64,000 nucleotides of DNA from Bacillota bacterium. GTDB taxonomy: Bacteria > Bacillota > Clostridia > Saccharofermentanales > Saccharofermentanaceae. The stretch spans positions 1-64,000 of the forward strand of contig JAEWUD010000049.1 in the NCBI GenBank assembly GCA_023397475.1, read 5' to 3'. Within the stretch, counting starts at the first letter, position 1, and each line of letters begins with the position of its first letter. Shown in pieces: positions 8,488-18,392 of the stretch. The notes below the pieces were generated by a model. It had not been told where the DNA came from, did no database searches, and was given only the letters and a program-made list of their open reading frames with translations. The translations under genes and the position numbers were made by a program.

Positions 8488-8512
8488 GCGGCGGCCCCCG
8501 GCGCGATAGTAT
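8488..8512. repeat. 25-bp direct repeat, right copy flanking the hairpin array
   Basis: Identical to 8054-8078 over 25 bp; the sequence on either side differs. Together they look like a duplication or target boundary around the array. Confidence 0.85.
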
Positions 8513-8548
8513 CATGTGCGCTAGTCGCAGCGTATTCGACTGAACACT

Positions 8549-8586
8549 AAAAAAGCCGCAACCCTCTGTGAAGAGGACTGCGGCTT
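8549..8586 (-). terminator. Intrinsic terminator of tuf
   Basis: Stem AAGCCGCA / TGCGGCTT (8553-8560 and 8579-8586) with an inner CCTCT/AGAGG pairing, followed on the minus strand by a run of six T. It ends the rpsL-rpsG-fusA-tuf operon. Confidence 0.85.
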
Positions 8587-8617
8587 ATTCATGCGGTTAA
8601 TCTTTCGAATCGATCGA

Positions 8618-9820
8618 TTACTCGAGGATCGTGGAAACCGTACCGGAACCGACCGTGCGGCCACCCTCGCGGATAGCGAACTTGAGACCGGGCTCCATGG
8701 CGATGGTGGTGATGAGCTCAACCGTCATCGTGATGTGGTCGCCGGGCATGCACATCTCAATTCCCTCGGGAAGGTGTGCGACACCGGTAACGTCAGTCGT
8801 ACGGAAGTAGAACTGCGGACGATAGCCGTTGAAGAAGGGCTTGTGACGGCCGCCTTCCTCGTGTGTCAGAACGTACACCTGACCGGTGAACTTCGTGTGA
8901 GGTGTGATGGAGTTCGGCTTCGCGATAACCTGTCCACGCTCGACCTGCTTGCGGTCGATACCACGGAGAAGGATACCGATGTTGTCGCCGGCCTCAGCCT
9001 GATCAAGGAGCTTGCGGAACATCTCAACGCCGGTAACAACCGTCGCCTTGGGCTCCTCGGCAAGACCGATGATCTGTGCCGGATCGCCAACCTTGATGAT
9101 ACCACGCTCGAGACGACCGGTAGCAACCGTACCACGACCTGTGATCGTGAAGACGTCTTCAACAGGCATAAGGAAAGGAAGGTCTGTCGGACGAGCCGGA
9201 TCAGCGATGAAGGAGTCAACAGCATCCATGAGCTCTGTGATCGGCGTGTAAGCCGGATCATTGATGTCCTTGGATGTGCACTCGAGAGCGTTCAGAGCAG
9301 AACCTCTGATGATCGGTGTGTCATCGCCGGGGAACTCGTACTGGTTCAGAAGATCACGAATGTCCATCTCGACAAGCTCAAGGAGCTCTTCGTCATCAAC
9401 CTGATCGCACTTGTTCATGAAAACTACGATGTAAGGAACACCAACCTGACGGGCGAGCAGGATGTGCTCGCGTGTCTGAGGCATCGGGCCGTCCGCAGCA
9501 GAAACGACGAGGATAGCGCCGTCCATCTGAGCCGCACCGGTGATCATGTTCTTGATGTAGTCGGCGTGACCGGGGCAGTCAACGTGAGCGTAGTGACGCT
9601 TGTTCGTCTCGTACTCAACGTGAGCTGTGTTGATCGTGATACCACGAGCTCTCTCCTCGGGTGCGCTGTCAATGGTGCCGTAATCCTTGAAGGTTGCCTT
9701 ACCCTGGAAAGAGAGCACCTTGGTGATCGCGGCTGTCAGAGACGTCTTGCCGTGGTCAACGTGACCAATGGTTCCGATGTTGACGTGCGGCTTGTTTCTT
9801 TCAAATTTTGCCTTGCCCAT
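8618..9820 (-). CDS. tuf: Elongation factor Tu
   Basis: GTPase that delivers aminoacyl-tRNA to the ribosome. 400 residues, normal length. G motifs are clear: GHVDHGKTSL near residue 18 (P loop), RGITINTAHVEY (switch I), DCPGHADYIKNM (switch II), NKCDQVDDEELLELV (base recognition) and GSAL. Domains 2 and 3 follow (GRGTVATGRLERG, then PEGIEMCMPGDH). It is the last gene of the str operon, about 130 bp after fusA, and is followed by a terminator. Codon use looks highly biased, as expected for a highly expressed gene. Confidence 0.98.
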   Translation of the reverse strand: MGKAKFERNKPHVNIGTIGHVDHGKTSLTAAITKVLSFQGKATFKDYGTIDSAPEERARGITINTAHVEYETNKRHYAHVDCPGHADYIKNMITGAAQMDGAILVVSAADGPMPQTREHILLARQVGVPYIVVFMNKCDQVDDEELLELVEMDIRDLLNQYEFPGDDTPIIRGSALNALECTSKDINDPAYTPITELMDAVDSFIADPARPTDLPFLMPVEDVFTITGRGTVATGRLERGIIKVGDPAQIIGLAEEPKATVVTGVEMFRKLLDQAEAGDNIGILLRGIDRKQVERGQVIAKPNSITPHTKFTGQVYVLTHEEGGRHKPFFNGYRPQFYFRTTDVTGVAHLPEGIEMCMPGDHITMTVELITTIAMEPGLKFAIREGGRTVGSGTVSTILE

Positions 9821-9952
9821 TTGTTATTTCCTCCTTTAGTCAGCATAACTGCTGATAAATCAAATCTTTTCCGATTAGACGCCAGATGCATCTATTTTAC
9901 TTGCGAATTTGCAAGTGCGCAAGATGTCCGGAGCCTAATAAACTCAGGGGTT

Positions 9953-12019
9953 TTACTTCTTAAGAATGGTCTCCATGATACCCTTCGGCATCTCGGCGAA
10001 GTGGCTGATCTGCATGACGAATGTTCCTCTGCCCTGCGTCGTGGAACGCAGTGCCGTAGCATATCCGAACATGTTCGAGAGCGGGACTTCGCATTCGATC
10101 GCCTGAGCACCGCTTCTGGCCTCGATGCCCTTGATGATACCGCGACGGGAGTTGATGCCTCCGATAACGTCGCCCATGTAATCATCCGGTACTTCGACAT
10201 CGACACGCATGATCGGCTCGAGAAGGCAGGGATCCGCCTTCTTCATACCTTCCTTGAAGCCCATCGAACCGGCGATCTTGAAGGCCATTTCGGAGGAGTC
10301 GACATCGTGGTAGGATCCGTCAACGACGGTGACCTTGACATCGACGACCGGATAGCCGCCGAGAATACCGCTGCCCATTGCTTCCTGGATACCGGCATCG
10401 ATCGGGTTGATGAACTCCTTGGGGATCGATCCGCCGACGGTCGCGTTGACGAACTCATAGCCCGTACCCGGTTCCTTCGGTTCCAGTTCAAGAATACAAT
10501 GGCCGTACTGACCGTGACCGCCAGACTGACGGACAAACTTGCCCTCCGCGCGGACGGCCTTGCGAATGGTCTCCTTGTAAGCGACCTGCGGTGCGCCGAC
10601 GTTCGCCTCGACCTTGAACTCACGGAAGAGTCGGTCGACGATGATGTCGAGGTGCAGCTCGCCCATTCCGGCAATGATGGTCTGACCTGTCTCCTGATCC
10701 GTATAGGTACGGAAGGTCGGGTCTTCTTCCGCCAGCTTCTGCAGAGCGGCGATCATCTTCTCCTGGGACGCACGGGATTTCGGCTCAATAGCTACATTGA
10801 TTACCGGTTCCGGGAATTCCATAGATTCGAGAATGATCGGAGCCTTGTCGTCGCAGAGCGTGTCGCCGGTCGTCGTGTCCTTAAGACCGACAGCCGCCGC
10901 GATATCTCCGGAATACACCTTCTGAATCTCCTCGCGGTGATTCGCGTGCATCTGAAGAATACGTCCGATACGCTCCTTCTTGTTCTTCGTCGCGTTCATG
11001 ACATACGAGCCTGCGTCGAGCGTACCGGAGTACACGCGGAAGAAGCAGAGCTTACCGACGAACGGGTCTGTCATGATCTTGAATGCAAGAGCAGAGAAGG
11101 GAAGAGAGTCATCCGAAGGACGCGGCTCTTCTTCTTCCGTATCCGGGTTAATACCCATGATGGCTGCAATGTCTGTAGGAGAGGGCATGTATTCGATAAC
11201 TGCGTCAAGCAGCATCTGTACGCCCTTGTTCTTGTAAGCGGATCCGCAAAGCACAGGTGTGACCTTGCAGGCGATGACAGCTCTTCTGAGAGCGGCCTTC
11301 AGCTCAGAGACCGAAATCTCTTCGCCTTCGAGGAACTTGAGCGTAAGCTCTTCGTCCGTCTCCGCAATCAGCTCCAGCATCTGCTCGCGATGCATTTCTG
11401 CCTGTTCGCGAAGCTCTTCGGGAACTTCACGCTCCTCGAAATTCATGCCGTCGTCGCTGGTATATACTTCCGCCTTCATTGTGATCAGATCGATGATTCC
11501 CTTAAAGGTATCTTCGGATCCGATCGGCATCTGGATTGCGACAGCGTTTGTCTTCAAGCGGTCCTTCATCATGTTAACGGCGCGGAAGAAATCCGCACCC
11601 ATGATGTCCATCTTGTTGACAAAGGCCATACGCGGAACGCCGTAACGGTCAGCCTGACGCCATACCGTCTCCGTCTGCGGCTCAACGCCACCCTTCGCGG
11701 AGAGCAATGTGACAGCACCGTCCAGAACGCGCAGAGAGCGCTCGACTTCTACTGTGAAATCGACGTGGCCGGGCGTATCGATGATGTTGATACGGTTACC
11801 CTTCCATTCTGCGGTGGTAGCGGCAGAGGTAATCGTGATACCACGCTCCTGCTCCTGCTCCATCCAGTCCATGGTAGCCGCACCCTCATGAACTTCACCG
11901 ACCCTGCGGATCTTTCCGGTGAAGAACAGAATACGCTCTGTGCATGTCGTTTTACCGGCGTCAATATGAGCCATGATGCCTATGTTTCTGGTGTTTTCCA
12001 AAGAGAAGTCTCTGGCCAT
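9953..12019 (-). CDS. fusA: Elongation factor G
   Basis: Translocase GTPase, 688 residues, complete. P loop AHIDAGKTTCTERILF near residue 17, switch region RGITITSAATTAEW, DTPGHVDFTVEVERSL, and NKMDIMGADFF for guanine recognition. Domain IV with SGGHGQYGHCILELEP and domain V with AEMPKGIMETILKK at the end are present. AAGGAG precedes the ATG. It lies 27 bp after rpsG in the str operon. Confidence 0.98.
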   Translation of the reverse strand: MARDFSLENTRNIGIMAHIDAGKTTCTERILFFTGKIRRVGEVHEGAATMDWMEQEQERGITITSAATTAEWKGNRINIIDTPGHVDFTVEVERSLRVLDGAVTLLSAKGGVEPQTETVWRQADRYGVPRMAFVNKMDIMGADFFRAVNMMKDRLKTNAVAIQMPIGSEDTFKGIIDLITMKAEVYTSDDGMNFEEREVPEELREQAEMHREQMLELIAETDEELTLKFLEGEEISVSELKAALRRAVIACKVTPVLCGSAYKNKGVQMLLDAVIEYMPSPTDIAAIMGINPDTEEEEPRPSDDSLPFSALAFKIMTDPFVGKLCFFRVYSGTLDAGSYVMNATKNKKERIGRILQMHANHREEIQKVYSGDIAAAVGLKDTTTGDTLCDDKAPIILESMEFPEPVINVAIEPKSRASQEKMIAALQKLAEEDPTFRTYTDQETGQTIIAGMGELHLDIIVDRLFREFKVEANVGAPQVAYKETIRKAVRAEGKFVRQSGGHGQYGHCILELEPKEPGTGYEFVNATVGGSIPKEFINPIDAGIQEAMGSGILGGYPVVDVKVTVVDGSYHDVDSSEMAFKIAGSMGFKEGMKKADPCLLEPIMRVDVEVPDDYMGDVIGGINSRRGIIKGIEARSGAQAIECEVPLSNMFGYATALRSTTQGRGTFVMQISHFAEMPKGIMETILKK

Positions 12020-12046
12020 GGTTTCAATTGCTCCTTCTTGGTCTGC

Positions 12047-12517
12047 TTACCATCTGTAATGCGCGAAAGCTCTGTTGGCGTCCGCCATCTTATGCATGTC
12101 TTCCTTCTTCTTGAATGCGTTGCCTGTTCCGTTGGATGCGTCAAGCAGCTCACCGGCAAGACGCTCCATCATGGTGCGCTCGCTGCGTTTTCTGGCATAA
12201 CTGACAATCCAGCGTAAAGCTAAGGTCTGGCGTCTCGCAGGACGAACCTCGATCGGAACCTGATAGTTGGCTCCGCCGACGCGTCTCGCCTTAACTTCGA
12301 GAACCGGCATAACATTCTCCAGCGCTTGAGTAAATACTTCAAGCGGCTCTTTGCCCGAACGCTCCTTGATCAGATCAAAAGCGTCGTAGCAGATCTTCTG
12401 TGCAACACCCTTCTTGCCGTCGAGCATGATGTTGTTGACCAGCTTGGTCACCTTCACATCATGGTACAGCGGATCGGGGAGCACTTCTCTGACTGGGACA
12501 TTGCCTTTTCTTGGCAC
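12047..12517 (-). CDS. rpsG: 30S ribosomal protein S7
   Basis: Primary binder of the 3' domain of 16S rRNA and organiser of the small-subunit head. I choose the GTG at 12517: it has AAGGAGGGA eight bases upstream and gives 156 residues, exactly the usual S7 length, starting MPRKGNVPVREVLPDPLY. A longer frame to an ATG upstream would run through the ribosome binding site. Motifs such as NIMLDGKKGVAQKI and RRVGGANYQVPIEVRP are typical. It lies between rpsL and fusA. Confidence 0.96.
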   Translation of the reverse strand: MPRKGNVPVREVLPDPLYHDVKVTKLVNNIMLDGKKGVAQKICYDAFDLIKERSGKEPLEVFTQALENVMPVLEVKARRVGGANYQVPIEVRPARRQTLALRWIVSYARKRSERTMMERLAGELLDASNGTGNAFKKKEDMHKMADANRAFAHYRW

Positions 12518-12682
12518 TTGTCTTCCCTCCTTCTCATGATTATCAGAATTCATCTGAAATCACAGGTACTCACGTAATTCTTGGACCGTGTCAGAGCCAG
12601 CAGCAATGTCCCGTCTTATCTCCCGTTGCCGGGTCTTTATCTTCGAGACAGTGTACTGATCACTTCTGTCCAACCGCAAATC

Positions 12683-13111
12683 TTACTTCTTGACCTTTGC
12701 GGCCTTTGGTCTCTTCGCGCCGTACTTGGAACGGCTCTGCAGACGATTGGCAACACCGGCTGTATCAAGGGTTCCTCTGATGATGTGATAACGCACACCG
12801 GGAAGATCCTTAACACGTCCGCCTCTGATCAGAACAACGGAGTGCTCCTGCAGATTGTGACCAATACCCGGGATATAGGAAGTAACTTCGAATCCGTTTG
12901 TCAGACGTACTCTGGCTACCTTACGAAGAGCTGAGTTCGGCTTCTTCGGGGTAACTGTCTTTACGACTGTGCAGACTCCGCGCTTCTGGGGAGAGGAAAT
13001 ATCCGTCTGCTTCTTGTGCAGGGTGTTCATTCCGCTCTGAAGGGCAGGGGCTGTGGACTTGTAAGTCTTATCCTGTCTTCCGGTCTTAACCAATTGGTTG
13101 AACGTAGGCAT
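12683..13111 (-). CDS. rpsL: 30S ribosomal protein S12
   Basis: Decoding-centre protein of the small subunit. The ATG at 13111 follows AAAGGAGGTG and gives 142 residues beginning MPTFNQLVKTGRQ, the standard S12 start. The conserved region VVKTVTPKKPNSALRKVARV, with the Lys of PKKPNS that is mutated in streptomycin resistance elsewhere, and IPGIGHNLQEHSVVLIRGGR are intact and look wild type. First gene of the operon, with a good promoter at 13216-13244. Confidence 0.97.
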   Translation of the reverse strand: MPTFNQLVKTGRQDKTYKSTAPALQSGMNTLHKKQTDISSPQKRGVCTVVKTVTPKKPNSALRKVARVRLTNGFEVTSYIPGIGHNLQEHSVVLIRGGRVKDLPGVRYHIIRGTLDTAGVANRLQSRSKYGAKRPKAAKVKK

Positions 13112-13215
13112 CAATACACCTCCTTTCATGAATACTATGCTCTGTTCGCCGCACCGCCCTCCCGAAGGAGAAAAGCGCAACGAAAAATCACCCCTTTGCG
13201 GGGTACAGGCAATTT

Positions 13216-13244
13216 AGTATATCACCGGGTTTCGGTTCTGTAAA
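13216..13244 (-). promoter_or_regulatory. Sigma-A promoter of the str operon
   Basis: Minus strand: -35 TTTACA (13239-13244), 17-bp spacer, -10 TATACT (13216-13221), about 105 bp upstream of rpsL. Confidence 0.75.
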
Positions 13245-13306
13245 TCAAATTGTTTTTCGCATTTGGAATTCCGCGAAAAATACCGCGGATCGAAACATTC
13301 GAGAAT

Positions 13307-14986
13307 CTAACGCTTCCCGTATAAGGTAATATACACCATCGTGGCATCCATCGATTGCTCTTCCTGCGCGATCGGAACATAATCGGCATTCTGATCCGTG
13401 AAATCGTACGGTGTCTCCTTCGTATATCGCACCAGCACGATATAGTCGACGATCCCGTCGCGGATATATCCGAGTTGCGCGTCGATCATCTCCGGATAGA
13501 CTTCGTAGCTGATTACCGGAGCATAGAAGAAACGCACCTGTGGCGCCGCCCCCGCAAGCCCCATGATCCCGATATCCCCACTGTTGAAGAATAGGATATT
13601 CGGATCCCCTTCCCGGTCGCCGAAGTCCTCGCGAATCATCGATGCAATTCGCTCCGTCCCCCCCTGCGGCGTTCCGAACAGCTTCGACTCCGTCCACGTA
13701 CCGTTACTCACCACCGTAATCACAAGAATCGCAACCGCGCAGGTCGCGAGGCGCGCCGGTGTGATTCGTGGTCCCGCAAGGACATCCGGCCGCCTCCGGA
13801 ACAGGATCTCCGAAAGACGCGATATAAGAAGAACGATGCCAAATCCCGCAAAGGACACCAACGGCAGGAAAAGATAAGGATACGCGCGACCCGACGAGAA
13901 GACCAGTCCGACCAGAACGACGAACGATATACCGATCGAAATCCGGCCGGCGCGCAGAAATTTCCCGCGTGAAAGGATAAAGAAGATCACCCCGCAGGCC
14001 AGAAGCAACAGGGTCGGTATGTTCAGAAAGAGTGCCATCAGAACTGTATCTCCGATCGTCGAAGGTCCGGTTACATTGGCAGCCCGACCGGCATAGGTCA
14101 GATTGAACCGGATATATGCGTCGAAAAAGTCTGCGAAACTGTTCGTCGCGGCGAAGTACAGGATCGCGGGAACGCCCGCCGTCAAGGCGCCGGCACCAGT
14201 CAGAGCGACAGATCTTCCCAGCAGATCGTATCGGCCCAAGCGAAGGTTCGGAAACCACAAACAAACAAGAACGACGGCAAAGAACAGCGCCAGATTGATC
14301 TTCGTCAGCGCCGCGATGCCGAGATAGAGTCCGAGAAGAAAGAACGCCGAAGCGCGTGTCGCACTATCTTCCCCATCTCCCGCTAAGCGATCCGGCACCT
14401 TGGGGAAAGCGGCCGTCGCTTCTATCACAAATCGCGGGCCGAACCGGTCGACAAGGTAGTAAATGCCGCCGCAAAAAAATGGCAACAGAAGTTCTTCGAC
14501 GGACCCCCCCTGACGGTATGCGACCGGCTGCAGAAGTACGGCGATGAAACAAACCCCGGCGAAAGCCGACGGTATCGGTTTGAGGAAGCGTCGCGCGGTG
14601 CGGTATACATAATGTAGTGATAAGGAAAGCGTGAAACATTGCAAGAGATATAATCCCGTCATGGAGGAGGAAAGCGGCGGGATCGCCGACAAGGCCGCAA
14701 GAACCAGATGAATCAAGGGTCCTTTGTGATCGAAAACATCGCGATAAAGAACCTGTCCGTTACGGATCGCCCGCCCGACATCCATATAAACGTTCGGGTC
14801 GATCCAATCCTGGTATGCGAAAAGCGGGGAATTTCGCGTGCAAAATAATAGCAGGACCGCAGCTGCGCCGTAGAGCAGAATCGGGAGAACCGTGTCCTGC
14901 CGGGAACGCGACGCCAAGGCGCGCGTTCGTATCCCGCCCCAAAACGCAAAGAATTTTCGCACATTTTTGTCCGTTCCCAAAGGCAT
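13307..14986 (-). CDS. Polytopic membrane protein, glycosyltransferase-39/83-like
   Basis: 559 residues with about ten to twelve hydrophobic segments. The first extracytoplasmic loop contains DWIDPNVYMDVGRAIRNGQ followed by LYRDVFDHKGP, an acidic pair and layout typical of GT-C lipid-linked sugar transferases (PMT/ArnT-like). The soluble C-terminal part has no motif I recognise. It may add a sugar from a polyprenyl-phosphate carrier to a surface polymer or protein; substrate unknown. GGAGGG precedes the ATG. It is upstream of the str operon, on the same strand, but that operon has its own promoter. Confidence 0.65.
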   Translation of the reverse strand: MPLGTDKNVRKFFAFWGGIRTRALASRSRQDTVLPILLYGAAAVLLLFCTRNSPLFAYQDWIDPNVYMDVGRAIRNGQVLYRDVFDHKGPLIHLVLAALSAIPPLSSSMTGLYLLQCFTLSLSLHYVYRTARRFLKPIPSAFAGVCFIAVLLQPVAYRQGGSVEELLLPFFCGGIYYLVDRFGPRFVIEATAAFPKVPDRLAGDGEDSATRASAFFLLGLYLGIAALTKINLALFFAVVLVCLWFPNLRLGRYDLLGRSVALTGAGALTAGVPAILYFAATNSFADFFDAYIRFNLTYAGRAANVTGPSTIGDTVLMALFLNIPTLLLLACGVIFFILSRGKFLRAGRISIGISFVVLVGLVFSSGRAYPYLFLPLVSFAGFGIVLLISRLSEILFRRRPDVLAGPRITPARLATCAVAILVITVVSNGTWTESKLFGTPQGGTERIASMIREDFGDREGDPNILFFNSGDIGIMGLAGAAPQVRFFYAPVISYEVYPEMIDAQLGYIRDGIVDYIVLVRYTKETPYDFTDQNADYVPIAQEEQSMDATMVYITLYGKR

Positions 14987-15092
14987 ACAAACCCTCCGCG
15001 GCAGACGCTTGCAAAACGCGTCAACCGTTTCGATTATACGGTATACGGAACAAAAAAGGGACGCGACCTTACGTATCGCCGCTCTCCGGACA

Positions 15093-16574
15093 TTATTCCG
15101 GCAATCGGCCGAAGGTTTCCGTGAGAATTCGCAGCTTGCGCGCAGTCTTCTCCGCCGGCCAATCCGGGGGAAGGCGCCACAGCCAGTTGCCCGACGGCGT
15201 CGAGGGCGTATTCATGCGCGCTTGATTATCGAGACCAAGAATATCCTGCATCGTGATGATCGTCAGTTCCGATCCTGTCCCCAGCAGTGTGCGGATCGCC
15301 CCCCAGTTGAATCCCTCGGATTCGGTCAGATTCATATATCGCCGCGCGCGCCTTGTCGTATCAGAGACGGCGCTCTTCATAAATCCCATGAAGGTCTCGT
15401 TATCGTGCGTCCCGATATATGAGACACAATGTCCCGTGTGCTGAAAGGGCACATCGTCCCCGGAACCGGTCGCGTCGAATCCGAACATCATCACCTTCAT
15501 GCCGGGAAAACCCGTATCCGCGAGGAGCTTGCGCACCTTGTCGTCCATGAAACCGAGATCCTCCGCGATGATGCGGAACCCCCTCGTCCGGGATCTGATT
15601 CCCCGGAACAGGTCCGTGCCGGGGCCGTCCGTCCAGGTCCCGTTCTTGGCGGTCGCATCCTCGTACGGCACGCTGTAGAACGAGGAGAAGCCGCGAAAAT
15701 GATCGATGCGAACGACGTCATACATCGACAACGCCCACCCCAGTCGCGCGTGCCACCACTCATACTCTGTCTCGCGATGGATCTCCCAACGGTACAGCGG
15801 GTTGCCCCAGCGCTGCCCGTCGCAGGTGAAAGCGTCGGGCGGGCACCCGGCGACACGAACCGGCAGGCATTGATCGTCAAGAAGAAAGAGATGACGGTTC
15901 GACCACGTGTCACAGCTGTCCGCCGCGACATAGATCGGTATATCCCCGATGATCCGGATGCCCCGATCATTGGCATATCGCTTAAGGCTGCGCCACTGTT
16001 GAAAGAACAGGTACTGCACGAACTCGTGATACTCGATCTCTCCGTGAAGCTTCTCCGTATAGGTACGAATTGCCTCTTCCTCATGATCCCGAATTTCCTG
16101 CGGCCAGTTCGTATAAGGCACGAAGCCGAAGCGTTCTTTGAGGGACGCGAAAAGTGCAAAATCTCGAAGCCACCACGCGTTTTTTCGCGCAAAATCGGCA
16201 AAACGCCGCTTCTCGCGCCGAATCGCACGTTCGTACGCCTTGCGCAAAAGATGCCCGCGATTCAAGAAGAGCCGATAATAATCGACGCTTTCCGGGTTGT
16301 CACCAAAATCGATCTCCTCAATCTCCTGCCGCGTCAGATACCCGTCGTCGACCAGGAAATCCAAATCGACAAAATACGGATTGCCCGCGTAGGTCGAGAA
16401 GGACTGGTACGGGGAATCCGCATAGCCGGTCGTCAGCACGGGAAGCACCTGCCAGAAGCTCTGCCCCGCCGAAACGAGATAATCGACGAATTTGTAGGCT
16501 TCCCGGCCCAGTGTGCCGATTCCGTGCGGCGACGGTAAGGAGGAAATATGTAACAGGACGCCGCTGCTTCTCAT
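15093..16574 (-). CDS. malQ: 4-alpha-glucanotransferase (GH77)
   Basis: Transfers maltodextrin segments between acceptors, releasing glucose (amylomaltase), in the cytoplasm. 493 residues, normal for the family. It begins RSSGVLLHISSLPSPHGIG and has SPYQSFSTYAGNP, DVVRIDHFRGF (catalytic Asp), and IIAEDLG (acid/base Glu), then GTHDNETF for the third acidic residue. The ATG overlaps the stop of the amylase gene by four bases, so the two are translationally coupled as the end of the maltodextrin operon. Confidence 0.95.
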   Translation of the reverse strand: MRSSGVLLHISSLPSPHGIGTLGREAYKFVDYLVSAGQSFWQVLPVLTTGYADSPYQSFSTYAGNPYFVDLDFLVDDGYLTRQEIEEIDFGDNPESVDYYRLFLNRGHLLRKAYERAIRREKRRFADFARKNAWWLRDFALFASLKERFGFVPYTNWPQEIRDHEEEAIRTYTEKLHGEIEYHEFVQYLFFQQWRSLKRYANDRGIRIIGDIPIYVAADSCDTWSNRHLFLLDDQCLPVRVAGCPPDAFTCDGQRWGNPLYRWEIHRETEYEWWHARLGWALSMYDVVRIDHFRGFSSFYSVPYEDATAKNGTWTDGPGTDLFRGIRSRTRGFRIIAEDLGFMDDKVRKLLADTGFPGMKVMMFGFDATGSGDDVPFQHTGHCVSYIGTHDNETFMGFMKSAVSDTTRRARRYMNLTESEGFNWGAIRTLLGTGSELTIITMQDILGLDNQARMNTPSTPSGNWLWRLPPDWPAEKTARKLRILTETFGRLPE

Positions 16575-18361
16575 GGCGTGCCACCTTCTTTCTCTATCAA
16601 AATCAGACCGTCCGGTCCGGAAGAGAATTCGACCGCGCCTTCTGTGACTGTCGCAACGGATCCGTCCGCAGCGTTCACCAGCCGCTCTCCTTCGGCAAAA
16701 TAGACGCCGATCGGAATCGACACGATTTGATCCGGTTCGGTTATACCGACGATGACCGTATCCGTTGACTTACCGTCGGAAGCGGTCATCGTCCTCGCGA
16801 AAAGATACGGCTCCGCGGATATTTCCGCGTGTACGCCGGCACCGATCGCCGGGTGACGCTGGCGAAACTTCCCGAGGATTCCGACAAACGCCTGCAGTTC
16901 TTCGTCCGGATCCTCCCAGTTCATCGGGGATCGCATCGTCAGATCCATATAGGGGCACTCCGGCCAGGCACGCGGCCGACCGGTCTCATCTCCATAGAAT
17001 ATCTGCACGGCCCCCGGTGACAGGAGCAAAGCGATCATGCCCTTCTTCAACATACTCCGCGTGAAAAGTGCGGTATCATGCGACGAGATATAGCTTACAA
17101 CACAAAAGTCGTCGGCATGCATCGTGTCGGACATATACGTATAAACTTTCGGGAGAAGCGACAGATTCATCGCGTTCTTTCGGAAACTGAAATTGATCAA
17201 CGCATCGAACCCGGCCTCTGTGTAATACGCATCCTTGGTAACACCGTGATCCCATACTTCCCCGATCGTGAAGAAAGGTTCCTCATCGATCAACTTCATG
17301 GGGTTTGCGGTTCTCCAGTCTTCCAGAGCTTCTCCGGCGTACGTTTCAAGCATCGACCAGGCCGATAGTTCGACGTGCTTGGCTGTATCGCAACGAAACC
17401 CATCGACGCCATAGTCCCTGACCCAATCCGTCAACCATTTGATCTGGTAGTTCAGCACCGTGCGAGGTAATCCGGACGCCGCAAAGAAAGCGTCGAGTTC
17501 ATCCTGTTCTTCCTGTAAACGACCTTCCTTCTCCCATTTCGCCGCGAGAAAAACCGGCAGTTCAACAAGCTCCGTGCTCTCGTTCTTGAAATCCGGCAGT
17601 CCCGACAGACACATCGTCGTGTCACCCGTCATCCCTGTATCATAGCCTTCGAGGGCATCATCCGAACGCACCCAATCTGATCCCCACCAGTTCTGCCATT
17701 CGGCGGAGTCCCGGTTCACGAAGGCGGCTTCGGCCTCGGGCGAGAGAGACTCGTCCGGTCCGTCGACATACGCTTCCCATCCATCTTCATACGAGCCGAA
17801 ACCGAATTCCTCGGCATCTTCGGGCGTCGCGTAACCCGGATGATTCAGGACAACGTCGAGAATAATCCGGATATTCTTCGCATGGGCCGCGTCGACCATC
17901 GCTCGGAAGTCCTCCTGCGTCCCATATGCGGCATCCGGCACGGTAAAGTCGAGCGTCCAGTAGCCGTGATACGCATAGAAGGGAAATCCCGGACCGGATC
18001 GTGCGCCGTGGATCTGTTCGAACGGCGGTGTCACCCAAATCGCGTCAACCCCTAAGGAATCGAAGTATCCCTCGTTGATCTTCTCTGTGATTCCCTCGAA
18101 GTCTCCGCCGTGGAACCCGCCGGGTCCGTAGGTGGCCGCCTCGTCGACGGAGCCATCCGAAGCGAGGCCCCGGCCGTAGGCGTGGTCGTTCGTCGCGTCG
18201 CCGTTCGCGAAGCGGTCAGTCATCAGGAAATAGATGTTCGCGTTCTCGAGAATAAACGCGCGCGGAGCCCCGCGGCCCAATCCGCAAGAGGTCAGGAAGA
18301 CGGAGAACACCAGAAATACGGGAAGGGTCCAGCGGGTTATAACGCGCATGTTCAATCGCAT
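16571..18361 (-). CDS. Lipoprotein alpha-amylase family enzyme (GH13)
   Basis: Cleaves alpha-1,4-glucans, probably at the cell surface. 596 residues from the ATG at 18361; an ATG at 18349 is equally possible, and the longer frame overlaps malG. A signal sequence ends in the lipobox LTSC, giving membrane anchoring. GH13 region I DVVLNH, region II GFRCDTAKHV (nucleophile Asp), region III GEVWD (acid/base Glu) and region IV ISSHD (third Asp) are intact. A C-terminal beta domain follows. Context (malEFG upstream, malQ downstream) suggests it trims starch or dextrins for import. Confidence 0.9.
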   Translation of the reverse strand: MRLNMRVITRWTLPVFLVFSVFLTSCGLGRGAPRAFILENANIYFLMTDRFANGDATNDHAYGRGLASDGSVDEAATYGPGGFHGGDFEGITEKINEGYFDSLGVDAIWVTPPFEQIHGARSGPGFPFYAYHGYWTLDFTVPDAAYGTQEDFRAMVDAAHAKNIRIILDVVLNHPGYATPEDAEEFGFGSYEDGWEAYVDGPDESLSPEAEAAFVNRDSAEWQNWWGSDWVRSDDALEGYDTGMTGDTTMCLSGLPDFKNESTELVELPVFLAAKWEKEGRLQEEQDELDAFFAASGLPRTVLNYQIKWLTDWVRDYGVDGFRCDTAKHVELSAWSMLETYAGEALEDWRTANPMKLIDEEPFFTIGEVWDHGVTKDAYYTEAGFDALINFSFRKNAMNLSLLPKVYTYMSDTMHADDFCVVSYISSHDTALFTRSMLKKGMIALLLSPGAVQIFYGDETGRPRAWPECPYMDLTMRSPMNWEDPDEELQAFVGILGKFRQRHPAIGAGVHAEISAEPYLFARTMTASDGKSTDTVIVGITEPDQIVSIPIGVYFAEGERLVNAADGSVATVTEGAVEFSSGPDGLILIEKEGGTP

Positions 18362-18392
18362 GCCTTTCTTTTCGCGAGATTCGAGGATGCGA

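Noticed and set aside
8591..12217. Open frame of about 1200 codons on the plus strand opposite tuf and fusA
   Set aside because: It is antisense to two certain genes in codon-biased, GC-rich DNA, which often leaves long open shadows; it has no recognisable domain and no ribosome binding site.
15025..15092. Terminator after malQ
   Set aside because: There is a T run on the minus strand but only a poor stem before it.
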